Position numbers and translations under genes: made by a program. From contig CAVUHL010000003.1 of NCBI GenBank assembly GCA_963741305.1, positions 6,076,001 to 6,140,000 of the forward strand: a stretch of DNA of 64,000 nt. The letters are read 5' to 3'. Shown here piece after piece: positions 17,071-26,153 of the stretch; position 1 is the first letter of the stretch, and each line of letters begins with the position of its first letter. A model generated the notes under the pieces. It was not told the DNA's origin, searched no databases, and saw only the letters and a list, made by a program, of their open reading frames with translations. The DNA comes from DATMER01 sp963741305. Its GTDB lineage: Bacteria > Acidobacteriota > Thermoanaerobaculia > Multivoradales > UBA5704.

Positions 17071-19083
17071 ATGGGCGAGCACGAAACTCAGGACCAGGAC
17101 CAGTTGGCGATCGGCGCGATCCGGTTCCTGTCGGTGGATATGGTGGAAAAGGCGCAGTCGGGGCACCCCGGCGCGCCGCTGGGTCAGGCGCCGCTCGCCT
17201 ACCTGCTCTGGACGCGCCACATGCGCCACAACCCGGACAACCCGGACTGGCCCAACCGCGACCGCTTCGTGCTCTCCTGCGGCCACGCCTCGGCCCTGCT
17301 CTACTCGCTCCTCCACCTCGGCGGCTATGGCCTGCCCATGGAGGAGCTGAAGAATTTCCGTCAGTGGGGCTCGAAGACCCCGGGCCATCCCGAGCACGAG
17401 CTGACCCGCGGCGTCGAGACCACCACCGGCCCGCTCGGCCAGGGGCTCAGCAACGCGGTCGGCATGGCCATGGCCGCGAAGATGGGCGCCGCCACCTTCA
17501 ACCGTGATGGCTTCCCGGTGATCGACCACACCATCTGGGTCATCGCGAGCGACGGCGACCTCATGGAGGGGGTGGCCTCCGAAGCCTCCTCCCTCGCCGG
17601 CCATCTCAAGCTGGACCGGCTCAAGGTCTTCTACGACGACAACGAGGTCTCCATTGACGGTCCGACCTCGCTCTCTTTCTCCGAGGACGTGGGCAAGAGG
17701 TATGAGGCCTACGGCTGGAGGGTGCTGCGAGTCGAGGACGGCAACGATCTCAAGGCGCTGGAGCGGGCCATTGAAGAGGCCAAGAATGAAAACGAGCGGC
17801 CGACGCTGGTGGTCGTCCGGACGGTGATCGGCTACGGCAGCCCCAAAAAGGGAGGAACGGCCGAGGCTCACGGCTCCCCCCTCGGGGCTGATGAGGTGGT
17901 GGCCACGAAGAAGGCCCTGGGCTGGCCCACGGAGCCGACCTTCCTGGTGCCGGACGGTGCGCGGGAGCCGTTTGAGCAGGCGCGGGAGCGCGGCCGGAAG
18001 CTGGAGCAGGAGTGGAACGAGCTGATGGAGCGCTACCGCCAAGCCCACTCCGACGCCGCGGCCGATCTGGATGGGCGGCTCTCCGGCAAGCTTCCCGAGG
18101 GTTGGCAGGAGGCGCTGCCGAAGTTCGAGGTGGGTGGTAAAGACATCGCGACCCGGGCGGCTTCGGGACAGGTGATCAATGCGATCGCCGGGAAGCTGCC
18201 ACAGCTCGCCGGAGGCTCGGCGGACCTGGCGCCGTCGAACAACACGATCATCAAAGGCTCGCCGGACTTCTCGGCCGCGCACCCGGAGGGCCGCAACCTC
18301 CGCTTCGGGGTGCGCGAGCACGGCATGGGCTCGATCATGAACGGCCTGTCGCTCTCCCGCCTCTGGATCCCCTACGGCGGCACCTTCCTGATCTTCTCAG
18401 ACTACATGCGCCCGCCGATCCGCCTGGCCGCGCTGATGAAGGTGCAGGCCATCTATATCTTTACCCACGACTCGATCTTCCTGGGTGAGGACGGCCCCAC
18501 ACACCAGCCGATCGAGCAGCTCGCCGCCCTGCGGGGGATCCCGGGCCTGAGGGTGATGCGCCCGGCGGACGCGAACGAGACCGCCGAAGCCTGGCGAGCC
18601 GCCCTGGAGCACCGCCACGGCCCCACGGCCCTGGCCCTGACCCGCCAGAACCTCCCAATCCTGGCGGAGACCGCTGAGCGCGCGAGGGAGGGAGTGGCGA
18701 AAGGCGCCTACATCCTCCTGGACGCGGAAGACCCGCAGGTGATCCTGATCGCCACGGGCTCGGAGGTCTGGGTGACCCTGGAAGCCGGCAAGACCTTGCA
18801 GGGCAAGGGAGTGCGGGCGCGGGTAGTGAGCATGCCCTGCTGGGAGATCTTCGACGACCAGCCGCAGGAGTACCGCGATCAGATCCTTCCCCCAACCGTC
18901 CGCAAGCGTCTGGCCGTCGAGGCCGGAGTCCCTCTGGGATGGCACAAGTACGTGGGACTCGAAGGGGAGATCCACGGCATCGTGCGCTTCGGAGCCTCCG
19001 CTCCCTACAAGGATCTGGCGCGGGAGTTCGGTTATACGCCGGAGAAGGTGGTGGAGCGGGTGGAGGGGATGTTGGGGAGGTAG
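17071..19083 (+). CDS. tkt: Transketolase
   Basis: Thiamine-diphosphate enzyme of the non-oxidative pentose phosphate pathway, transferring two-carbon ketol units. 670 residues, the usual length. Motifs: SGHPGAPLGQAPLAYLLW, GPLGQGLSNAVGMA, the TPP/Mg site GDGDLMEGVASEA, PTLVVVRTVIGYGSP, GGSADLAPSNNT and EDGPTHQPIEQLAALR. A purine-rich ribosome binding site (GGAGGGAAAG) precedes ATG 17071. It is followed by a toxin-antitoxin gene on the same strand. Confidence 0.95.
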   Translation: MGEHETQDQDQLAIGAIRFLSVDMVEKAQSGHPGAPLGQAPLAYLLWTRHMRHNPDNPDWPNRDRFVLSCGHASALLYSLLHLGGYGLPMEELKNFRQWGSKTPGHPEHELTRGVETTTGPLGQGLSNAVGMAMAAKMGAATFNRDGFPVIDHTIWVIASDGDLMEGVASEASSLAGHLKLDRLKVFYDDNEVSIDGPTSLSFSEDVGKRYEAYGWRVLRVEDGNDLKALERAIEEAKNENERPTLVVVRTVIGYGSPKKGGTAEAHGSPLGADEVVATKKALGWPTEPTFLVPDGAREPFEQARERGRKLEQEWNELMERYRQAHSDAAADLDGRLSGKLPEGWQEALPKFEVGGKDIATRAASGQVINAIAGKLPQLAGGSADLAPSNNTIIKGSPDFSAAHPEGRNLRFGVREHGMGSIMNGLSLSRLWIPYGGTFLIFSDYMRPPIRLAALMKVQAIYIFTHDSIFLGEDGPTHQPIEQLAALRGIPGLRVMRPADANETAEAWRAALEHRHGPTALALTRQNLPILAETAERAREGVAKGAYILLDAEDPQVILIATGSEVWVTLEAGKTLQGKGVRARVVSMPCWEIFDDQPQEYRDQILPPTVRKRLAVEAGVPLGWHKYVGLEGEIHGIVRFGASAPYKDLAREFGYTPEKVVERVEGMLGR

Positions 19084-19126
19084 AGCCTGGATATGTTTGC
19101 CGGTATACTTGCTCCGAGGAGGATGT

Positions 19127-19369
19127 ATGCCGCAACTGGCCATCTACCTGGATGATGAGACAGCGAAACAGCTTTCCGAAGCCTCCGATCGCGAAGGAAT
19201 CAGCCGGTCTGCGTGGGTGAAACGGGCTGTCCGAGCCCACCTGACGAACCGGCTGCCCGATTCCTTCTTCGAGGTGCTTGGAACCTGGGAGGATGATCGG
19301 GAGCCGGAGGAGATCCTCCGTGACATCCGCTCGGAAATGCCTCAGAGAGAGCGCGAACCGCTCCGATGA
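19127..19369 (+). CDS. Ribbon-helix-helix antitoxin (CopG-like) of a VapBC-type module
   Basis: 80 residues: MPQLAIYLDDETAKQLSEAS followed by REGISRSAWVKRAVRAHL, a standard ribbon-helix-helix DNA-binding domain, and an acidic C-terminal tail (WEDDREPEEILRDI) that would wrap the toxin. ATG 19127 follows GAGGAGG at 19116-19122, and a -10-like TATACT lies at 19104-19109, giving the module its own promoter and a short leader. It overlaps the PIN toxin gene as ATGA. Likely represses its own operon. Confidence 0.85.
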   Translation: MPQLAIYLDDETAKQLSEASDREGISRSAWVKRAVRAHLTNRLPDSFFEVLGTWEDDREPEEILRDIRSEMPQREREPLR

Positions 19370-19776
19370 GCGCCCGGTTGTTCCTCCTCGACACAGACAT
19401 TTCCATCTACCTGCTCAACGGACGCCTACCAGCCGTAGAGCAACGTCTGGCTAGCATGCCCGCGGAACAGGTGGGGACGACTGCCGTCACCGCGGCAGAG
19501 CTGCGTTTCGGAGCCTTGAACTCCGGGCGGCCTCAGAAAAACCTCTCCCGAGTGGAGAGGTTCCTGGCTCCGCTCAACCAAGTCCCGTTCGACGAGAGAG
19601 CCGCGATCCAGTACGGCAACCTCAAACGGCACCTGGTTTCTACGGGACAGATCATCGGCCTCATGGACCTCCTCATCTCCGCCTGCGTCCTGGCGGCCGG
19701 TGGCATCCTGGTGACCAACAACGTGCGGGAGTTCTCACGGGTGCCGTCCCTGAACCTTGAGAACTGGGCTGAGTGA
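19366..19776 (+). CDS. PIN-domain toxin, VapC-like ribonuclease
   Basis: 136 residues with the acidic PIN catalytic set: Asp in LLDTDISIYLL, Glu in VTAAELRFGA, Asp in GLMDLLISACVL, then the TNNVREF motif near the end. VapC toxins are Mg-dependent endoribonucleases, many cutting initiator tRNA or rRNA. Start overlaps the antitoxin gene by 4 bp. All catalytic positions are intact, so it is probably active when freed. Confidence 0.88.
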   Translation: MSARLFLLDTDISIYLLNGRLPAVEQRLASMPAEQVGTTAVTAAELRFGALNSGRPQKNLSRVERFLAPLNQVPFDERAAIQYGNLKRHLVSTGQIIGLMDLLISACVLAAGGILVTNNVREFSRVPSLNLENWAE

Positions 19777-19850
19777 GGACTTGCTTCGGAGGAGCTGAGA
19801 GCGTAAGCTGGGCGAAAAGTAGCGCTCAGGCGCATCGGAGACATGGGACG

Positions 19851-20399
19851 ATGACAATCCAGAGTGGGCAAACCGGCGACGAGAAGATGAGGGAGCTGAT
19901 CCTTTATCTGGCGGCGAAGTCGGAGACGGACCCCAGGTTCTCCTCGACCAAGCTGAACAAGCTGCTCTTCTACTGCGACTTCGGGGCCTACCGGCAGCTC
20001 GGTGAGTCCATCACCGGGCACAGCTATCGGAAGCTGCAATTCGGTCCGGCCCCGAAGACGATGCTACCCATCCTCGAACGGATGAAGGGCGACCGGGATT
20101 GCGTCGAGATTGAGAGAGACCACTTCGGGCATGCCCAGCGGCGCGTCGTCGCCTTGAGGTCCCCGGACGTCTCCCTCTTCACGGCCGAAGAGCTGCGGCT
20201 CGCGGACAGCACCCTTGAAGAGCTCTGGGAGAGCAATGCGACCGAGGTGAGCGACTTATCGCACGACTTCATTGGCTGGAAGGCCGCGGCCTTGAACGAA
20301 ATCATCCCCTACGAGACCGTGTTCGTCGGCGACCCCGGACTGCCTGTGAGTGAGGAAGAGGTCCAGTTCTGCAGGCAGCTCCAGGGCGAGGCCGGATGA
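19851..20399 (+). CDS. Panacea/SocA-like (DUF4065) antitoxin
   Basis: 182 residues from ATG 19851 (GGAG at 19837-19840). The core KLNKLLFYCDFGAYRQLGESITGHSYRKLQFGPAPK is the signature of the Panacea domain (DUF4065, also called SocA-like, first known as phage GepA), here given in adjoining parts. Panacea proteins neutralise several unrelated toxins. The gene overlaps the next one as ATGA, the usual antitoxin-toxin layout, and sits 74 bp after the VapC-like gene. A long C-terminal part (LSHDFIGWKAAALNEIIPYE) is typical of the family. Confidence 0.82.
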   Translation: MTIQSGQTGDEKMRELILYLAAKSETDPRFSSTKLNKLLFYCDFGAYRQLGESITGHSYRKLQFGPAPKTMLPILERMKGDRDCVEIERDHFGHAQRRVVALRSPDVSLFTAEELRLADSTLEELWESNATEVSDLSHDFIGWKAAALNEIIPYETVFVGDPGLPVSEEEVQFCRQLQGEAG

Positions 20400-20668
20400 A
20401 CCGGCGGACCCTTCGGAAGCTTCCCGAGTTCCTCTCTCAAGTCCAGGACGCCAGCCGGCGAGCCCCGCGCCTCCCGGAGGCGATCGCGGGCGCCGAGTTC
20501 GTCATCCTGCGGTCTCCCGAGCAGGGCATGGCCATCCGCGGCTCCCGATTCCGGAGCTGGCCCGTGCATCCGGAGCCGGGCGCCACCTTCAAGATCATCT
20601 ACAGCTTTGAGGAGAGGGAGGTCGTGTTCCGAGCTCTCTATGTGGCCGTATCGCCACCCGGATATTGA
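20396..20668 (+). CDS. Probable toxin partner of the Panacea antitoxin, 90 aa
   Basis: Overlaps the Panacea gene by 4 bp (ATGA). The product has an N-terminal helix (RRTLRKLPEFLSQVQDASRR) and then beta-strand-rich segments ending FKIIYSFEEREVVFRALYVAV, which recalls the core of RelE/ParE-type toxins (R/K-x-x-Y followed by strands). Basic overall. No family can be named with certainty; the role as toxin is inferred from position and size. Confidence 0.65.
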   Translation: MNRRTLRKLPEFLSQVQDASRRAPRLPEAIAGAEFVILRSPEQGMAIRGSRFRSWPVHPEPGATFKIIYSFEEREVVFRALYVAVSPPGY

Positions 20669-20673
20669 GTGAT

Positions 20674-20761
20674 TGGCGGAGGGGGTGGGATTCGAACCCA
20701 CGAGCCCTTGCGGGCCGGCGGTTTTCAAGACCGCTGCTTTCAGCCGCTCAGCCACCCCTCC
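20674..20761 (-). tRNA. tRNA-Ser (anticodon TGA)
   Basis: Minus strand from 20761: acceptor GGAGGGG / CCCCTCC, anticodon stem GCGGT/ACCGC with loop CTTGAAA (anticodon TGA), long variable arm, T-arm GGTTCGAATCC, discriminator G and encoded CCA at 20674-20676. It lies 18 bp downstream of serS on the same strand. Confidence 0.95.
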
Positions 20762-20779
20762 GGCTGGAACTGCAACAGC

Positions 20780-22060
20780 TTACTGCGGTCGCGTAATCCG
20801 CTCCAGCCCCCCCATGTAGGGACGCAGAGGCTCGGGGATCATTACCGAGCCGTCCGGCTGCTGGTAGTTCTCCAGGATCGCGACCAGGGTCCTCCCCACC
20901 GCCAGGCCTGAGCCGTTCAGGGTGTGCAGGAGCTTCGTCTTGCCTCCACCCTCGGGCCGGTAGCGCAGGTCCGCGCGCCTCGCCTGGAAGTCCTCGCAAT
21001 TGCTGCAGGAGGAGATCTCCCGGTACAGGCTCTGGCCCGGCAGCCAGACTTCCAGATCGTAGGTCTTCGCCGCTCCGAAGCCCATGTCACCCGTGCTCAG
21101 GGTCATGCGCCGGTAGGGCAGGCCGAGCAGCTCGAGGACCTTTTCGGCGTTCCCGGTCAGCTCTTCCAGGGCGTCGTAGCTCGTCTCCGCAGTCGTGAAA
21201 TGGACCAGCTCCACCTTGTTGAACTGGTGCTGGCGGATCAGGCCGCGTACATCCTTCCCGTAGGAACCCGCCTCGCTGCGGAAGCAGGGGGTGTAGGCCG
21301 TGTAGCGCAGCGGCAGCTTCGACTCGTCCAGGATCTCGCCGCGGTGCAGGTTCGTCAACGGCACCTCGGACGTGGGGATCAGGTAGTAGGGATATCCCTC
21401 CAGATGGAAGAGGTCCTGCTCGAACTTGGGGAGCTGCCCGGTGCCGATCAAGGAGTCGCGGTTCACGATGAAGGGCGGCAGGACTTCCGTGTAGCCGTGG
21501 CGGCCGGTGTGGAGGTCGAGCATGAAGGAGATCAGGGCGCGCTCCAGGCGGGCGCCGGCTCCGAAATAGACAGTGAAGCGCGCGCCGGTGACCTTGGCAC
21601 CGCGCTCGAAGTCGAGGATGCCCAGCTCGACGCCCAGGTCCCAGTGGGCCTTGGGTGGAAAATCGAACTGGCGGGGCTCGCCCACCACCTTTTCCACCCG
21701 GTTCGCCGACTCATCCCCTACCGGGACGGTCTCGTGCGGCAGGTTCGGGATGGACTGCTCGATCGCCTGAAGCTCGGGATCGATGGCGGCGAGGCGCGCC
21801 TCCAGCTCCTCGATCCGCTCCTTCATCTTGCCGACCTCGGCGATGGCCTCCGAGGCATCCCCTTTCTGCTGCTTGATCTTGCCGATCTCGCGGCTGGCGT
21901 CGTTGCGCCGCCGCTTCAGCTCCTCGACCTCGACCAGCTCGGTGCGCCGCTCGGCGTCTAGCCTCTGCCAGTTTTCGAGGAGAGAGGGGTCCGCCTTCCG
22001 GTTCGCCAGGGCCTGGCGGACTCGCTCGGGGTCTTCGCGCAAAAGGTCTCGGGAGAGCAT
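20780..22060 (-). CDS. serS: Seryl-tRNA synthetase
   Basis: Class II synthetase charging tRNA-Ser. The N-terminal coiled-coil arm that grips the long variable arm of tRNA-Ser is clear (RRNDASREIGKIKQQKG to MKERIEELEARL). Catalytic core motifs include YTEVLPPFIVN, TSEVPLTNLHRGEIL, PCFRSEAGSYGKDVRGLIRQHQF (motif 2, in parts) and NGSGLAVGRTLVAILENYQ (motif 3). Length 426 is normal. The tRNA-Ser(TGA) gene follows it, suggesting a shared transcript. Divergent from the GT-C gene with 48 bp between starts. Confidence 0.95.
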   Translation of the reverse strand: MLSRDLLREDPERVRQALANRKADPSLLENWQRLDAERRTELVEVEELKRRRNDASREIGKIKQQKGDASEAIAEVGKMKERIEELEARLAAIDPELQAIEQSIPNLPHETVPVGDESANRVEKVVGEPRQFDFPPKAHWDLGVELGILDFERGAKVTGARFTVYFGAGARLERALISFMLDLHTGRHGYTEVLPPFIVNRDSLIGTGQLPKFEQDLFHLEGYPYYLIPTSEVPLTNLHRGEILDESKLPLRYTAYTPCFRSEAGSYGKDVRGLIRQHQFNKVELVHFTTAETSYDALEELTGNAEKVLELLGLPYRRMTLSTGDMGFGAAKTYDLEVWLPGQSLYREISSCSNCEDFQARRADLRYRPEGGGKTKLLHTLNGSGLAVGRTLVAILENYQQPDGSVMIPEPLRPYMGGLERITRPQ

Positions 22061-22108
22061 GGCGCGGGAGTCTATCGCAACGCTTGGGATAACATCCCCT
22101 CGCCTCCT

Positions 22109-25100
22109 ATGCGCACCCCTTCCGAGCTCGTCCGGTTCCTCCTTCCCCTGACGGTGCTCGGGGCCATCGCCGCTTTTGCCGTCTACGAGAATCCCGCCGA
22201 GGGTCTTTTCCTGGGCATGCTGTCCGCGGCGGTGCTGCTCGTAGTGGCCGCTCTCGCTCCGGCTCCCGCCTTTGAGCTGGGATTGGGATCGGTGCTCGTG
22301 GTCACGGCGGTCTGGGCCCTACCTCCCGGGCCGGGACGCGGCGCGGCGGTGATGCTCCTGCTCGTCGCAGCCTTCGCGGCTGCCTGCATTCGCCGGCTGT
22401 CCGGGACGGATCTTCAAATGGCCGTGTCCATCCCCTTTGCCCTGGGACTTCAGCTTCTGCTCCGGAGCGAGCTGCTGTTCGAGCCCATGAGTCTGCGGAC
22501 GATGGTGGCGCTCCTCGCCCTGCCCGTGGCGGCCGGAGTGGCCATGGCTTTCCTTGCAGCGCGCCAGGGAGGGGAGACCGCGTTGCTCGCCTCCGGCCTG
22601 GCGGTCCTCTTTGGACCGGGTTGGAACGTGACCACGACTTTGGCTCTGGTTGGGGTCGCCGCGGCCGGGTTCTTCTTGCCCAAACTCCCCCGGTTGAACC
22701 GGCTCGTCCTGCTGCCACTGGCCGTCCTCCTCGCCCTGACGGCCCTGCTCGATGCCTACCCCTGGCGCCGCGCGGAGCCGCTGCGGGCCGTTCCCGATCT
22801 TTTCGTCCCCACCCCGGGGACGCCCCTCCTCCCGCCGGAGACCTCGGTCACCCTCGACGCCACCTACCCCTACCGGGAAAAGGAAATCCCGCTCGAGCCC
22901 GTCTCCTCCGTGGTCCTGGAGTCGGCGCTGTCGAACGGGGCCGGCCTGGCGGATGGCACGCCCGTGGCCAAGCTGACCCTCACCGACCCGTCGGGCCATA
23001 CCGTCGAGTGGACGATCCGCGCCGGTGAGGACACGGGGGAGTGGGCAGCCAGGCGGGCGGACGTGCTATCGACGGCCCGCCTGCGCTCACCCGAGCCTTG
23101 GGTCACCTGGTTCGCTGACGGATTCCTGGCCCAGCGCTACCGCTCTCGATGGGACCTTCCGGTTCCGGGCAAGTTCTCCCGCGCGCGGATCGAGCGCAGC
23201 CCGGACCTCCCGCCGGAGGTCACCGTGACCGTCCATCAAGTGGAGGTCCGGCGGCTCTCCGGCATTCCCATCCCTCCCGGCGATCCGTTCCGCGGCACAT
23301 TCCTGATCCTGCCGCTCATCCTCCTGGGATTCAACTGGATCCAGCGCAAGGCAGTCGAGCAGGGGGCGTCGCCCCTGGACCGGACGGGGACCGGGGCCGA
23401 GCTCGCGGCTCTCGGCGCCCTGATCCTGCTGGTGCTCTCCCGTCCTCACCTGAACCTGGGACGGGCCGAGGAGGTGATCGCCGCCGGGCTCGTGCTCCTG
23501 CTCGCGTGCCGGGTGGCCCGCCAGGCGTGGGCTTTCCGTCCGCTTCTCGGCGAGCGCCTGCCGGATCATCTGCCCGCGGTCTTCTTCCTGCTGCCGCTGA
23601 TCGCCTACCTGGCCGTCCTCCCCTGGTCGGCCTCGCACCGGCAGCCGGACGGCGACGAGCCCTGGTACCTCCTCATCACCCACAGCCTGGCCTACGACTT
23701 CGACGCGGACCTCACGAACAACTACGCGCGGGAGGACTGGCGCGGCTTCATGGACCGGGCCATCGAGCCGCAGCCGGGGGACCCGGTCGGTCCGGAGGGG
23801 GAGCTCTACTCACGGCACAATGAGGCGCTGCCCCTGGCGCTCGCTCCCGCCTATCGGCTGGGCGGCAAGACGGGTGCGCTCGCGATGATGGCGGTCTTCT
23901 CCGCCGCCCTGGCCTGGGCCACCCTGCGCCTGACCCGCCGCTACTTCCCGGATCATCCGGGGGAGGCCCTCGCGGCCTGGGCGGTGTTCGCGTTCACACC
24001 GCCGATCCTCCTCTATGCCTCCCAGGTCTGGGTGGAGGTGCCGGCGACCCTGCTCCTGGTGGTGGCGCTCGACCGCCTGCTCGGCTTCGACGGCCGCCGC
24101 CGGTGGGACTGGGCGGAGTGGCTGGCGATCGGCCTGCCGGTGCTGCTGCTGCCGCTGGTCAAGATGCGGCTCATGCTGCTGGCCGTGCCCCTCGTGCCGC
24201 TGGCCTGGTGGCACGCCGGCCGGCCGCGCAAGCCGATCCTGATCCTCGGCGGATTGCTCACGGTGCTCGGCGCGGGCATCCTGCTCTACAACCATCTCCT
24301 CTACCGGAACCCGTTCAAGATCCACACTTTCGAGGAGATCGACCCGCAGCGCCACACCTGGCTCGATTACCTGAGGGGCGGGTTCGGGTTGTTCTGGGAT
24401 ACGGCCTTCGGATTGTTCGGATGCGCTCCGCTCTGGATGCTGGTGCTTCCGGCGTTGCTGTTGCTGGTGGTCCGCCGCAGCCGTCTCCTCCTGCACCTCG
24501 GCGTGCTGGCCCTGCCCTACCTGCTGATCGTGGTGCCGCGGATCGAGTGGTACGGCGGCTGGTCTCCGCCCTTCCGCTACGCACTGATCTCGCTGCCGCT
24601 GCTCGCGATCGCCCTGGTGCCGCTGCTCGCCCGGCGCGGACCGGGAGGGAAGGCGCTGCTGGCCGGATTGGCGGCTCTGACCCTGGCCCTGACTCTGGTC
24701 TGGCTGGTGGTGCCCGGCTGGACCTACAGCTTCGCGAACGGGCGAACATATCCGCTCGATCATCTGAGCGAGCGGCTGGGCTCGGATGTCGCGCGCTTCT
24801 TCCCCAGCTCGGTGCGCCCACGGGCCGCGACCTGGATCTGGCCGCCGGCCTCGCTCGCTCTGGTGACGATGATCTGGTGGCTGCCCTCGAGAAAGGGAAG
24901 GGAGGGGGCGGCGCTCGCGGGATTGGCCGCCGTGCTCGCCGCCACCGCGGCGCTCCCTCTGGCGGCAGCCCGGATGCCCACCCGGGTGGTCGAGCTGGAG
25001 GACATGCACGTCTGGAAGAGCGGCGGGCACATCCATCCCGACCTCTGGATCATCGAGCGGGCGCGCCATCGAGGGGGGTGGGTACTGCGGACCGGCGAGA

Positions 25101-25381
25101 CGCTCAAGGCATCCGTCGCGCCTGGGGGGAAGCGGGTGACGATCGAGCTTCAGGCCGAGCTCATCCGCAACCAACCGGTGCCGTTCCGCCTGAACGTGCA
25201 GGCGGGAGAGCATCTCCTCGCCGTCTGGGTGCCGGGCCGGCAGCGAGTCTGGGAGACGATCAGCCTCGGCCCCTTCGACTGGCCCGCGGGCGAGCCCCTG
25301 GTGCTCGCCGCCCACGGCCCCTACCCGCCGGGGGCTCCCAATGGGGCGATCCTGGACCGGGTGGTGATGCGGTGGGAGTAG
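22109..25381 (+). CDS. Large GT-C-type membrane glycosyltransferase (dolichyl-phosphate-mannosyltransferase-like)
   Basis: 1090 residues. The first ~210 contain about eight hydrophobic spans, followed by a soluble beta-rich stretch (about 215-410), then a second set of spans. Near residue 510 the sequence HRQPDGDEPWYLLITHSLAYD carries the acidic D-x-DE motif that opens the first periplasmic loop of GT39/ArnT-like GT-C enzymes. A C-terminal soluble domain (about 960-1090) follows. Such enzymes move sugars from polyprenyl-phosphate donors outside the membrane. It opens the 22-32 kb glycan cluster. The extra N-terminal membrane block makes it longer than typical PMT-like proteins. Confidence 0.75.
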   Translation: MRTPSELVRFLLPLTVLGAIAAFAVYENPAEGLFLGMLSAAVLLVVAALAPAPAFELGLGSVLVVTAVWALPPGPGRGAAVMLLLVAAFAAACIRRLSGTDLQMAVSIPFALGLQLLLRSELLFEPMSLRTMVALLALPVAAGVAMAFLAARQGGETALLASGLAVLFGPGWNVTTTLALVGVAAAGFFLPKLPRLNRLVLLPLAVLLALTALLDAYPWRRAEPLRAVPDLFVPTPGTPLLPPETSVTLDATYPYREKEIPLEPVSSVVLESALSNGAGLADGTPVAKLTLTDPSGHTVEWTIRAGEDTGEWAARRADVLSTARLRSPEPWVTWFADGFLAQRYRSRWDLPVPGKFSRARIERSPDLPPEVTVTVHQVEVRRLSGIPIPPGDPFRGTFLILPLILLGFNWIQRKAVEQGASPLDRTGTGAELAALGALILLVLSRPHLNLGRAEEVIAAGLVLLLACRVARQAWAFRPLLGERLPDHLPAVFFLLPLIAYLAVLPWSASHRQPDGDEPWYLLITHSLAYDFDADLTNNYAREDWRGFMDRAIEPQPGDPVGPEGELYSRHNEALPLALAPAYRLGGKTGALAMMAVFSAALAWATLRLTRRYFPDHPGEALAAWAVFAFTPPILLYASQVWVEVPATLLLVVALDRLLGFDGRRRWDWAEWLAIGLPVLLLPLVKMRLMLLAVPLVPLAWWHAGRPRKPILILGGLLTVLGAGILLYNHLLYRNPFKIHTFEEIDPQRHTWLDYLRGGFGLFWDTAFGLFGCAPLWMLVLPALLLLVVRRSRLLLHLGVLALPYLLIVVPRIEWYGGWSPPFRYALISLPLLAIALVPLLARRGPGGKALLAGLAALTLALTLVWLVVPGWTYSFANGRTYPLDHLSERLGSDVARFFPSSVRPRAATWIWPPASLALVTMIWWLPSRKGREGAALAGLAAVLAATAALPLAAARMPTRVVELEDMHVWKSGGHIHPDLWIIERARHRGGWVLRTGETLKASVAPGGKRVTIELQAELIRNQPVPFRLNVQAGEHLLAVWVPGRQRVWETISLGPFDWPAGEPLVLAAHGPYPPGAPNGAILDRVVMRWE

Positions 25382-25466
25382 AGTGCTACCATAGTCCCAG
25401 GATGAGTTGCGTTCCGGCACGTCCCGTGATCTGATTCATGGAACCCGTCGGGCAAGGATGGCACGT

Positions 25467-26135
25467 ATGGCCGCGATCCCTCTCGAAAAGCACCCGGTCG
25501 AGTACCCCACTTCCGACGGCAAACCCATGGCCGAGACGACCCTCCATCGAGTGGTCATGCAGGATCTCATTCATGGCCTGGAGAGTCACTTCCGGGCCGT
25601 GCGGGACGTCTGGGTGGGCGGCAACCTCTTCCTCTGCTACCAGGAAGGAAACCCCGGCGCCGCTCTCGCCCCGGACTTGCTCTTCGCCCGGGGCGTCCCC
25701 AAGTACCCACGGGACAACTACCTGCTCTGGCAGGAGCGTCCACCGAGCCTGATCGTGGAGGTCACTTCCCGGAGCACGAAGCGGGAGGACCTCGGCAAGA
25801 AGAAGGACATCTACCAGCGGATCGGGGTCGAGGAGTACGTCCTCTTCGATCCCTACAGCGAGTACCTGAAGCCGCGCCTCCAGGGATTCCAGTTGACCCG
25901 GGCAGGCTATGAGCCCATGTCCCTGGAGAGGGACGGTGGGCTCCTGTGCCGGACCACGGGCCTGCTGCTGCGGCCGGAGGGGACTCGCGCGCGGCTCGTC
26001 GAGCCCGGGACCGGCAAGCCGCTCCCCTGGCCCGAAGAGGAGGCCGCCGCACGGCAGGCGGCCGAGGAGCGCAACCGGACTTTGGAGTCTGAGGTCGCCC
26101 GCCTTCGTGCCGAGTTGGAGCGCAAGCAGGGCTGA
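25467..26135 (+). CDS. Uma2 family (DUF820) putative restriction-endonuclease-fold protein
   Basis: 222 residues from ATG 25467 (AAGG upstream; ATG 25458 is an alternative). PD-(D/E)XK-type residues are visible: Asp in LAPDLLFARG, Glu in PSLIVEVTSRSTKREDLGKKKDIY and the following GVEEYVLFDPYSEYLKPRL. These are hallmarks of the DUF820/Uma2 fold, whose members are often found in large paralogous families of unclear role. The C-terminus is a charged coiled coil (EEEAAARQAAEERNRTLESE). It sits between two glycan genes with no obvious partner. Confidence 0.85.
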   Translation: MAAIPLEKHPVEYPTSDGKPMAETTLHRVVMQDLIHGLESHFRAVRDVWVGGNLFLCYQEGNPGAALAPDLLFARGVPKYPRDNYLLWQERPPSLIVEVTSRSTKREDLGKKKDIYQRIGVEEYVLFDPYSEYLKPRLQGFQLTRAGYEPMSLERDGGLLCRTTGLLLRPEGTRARLVEPGTGKPLPWPEEEAAARQAAEERNRTLESEVARLRAELERKQG

Positions 26136-26153
26136 GCCGTGCTAGCCTGATCG

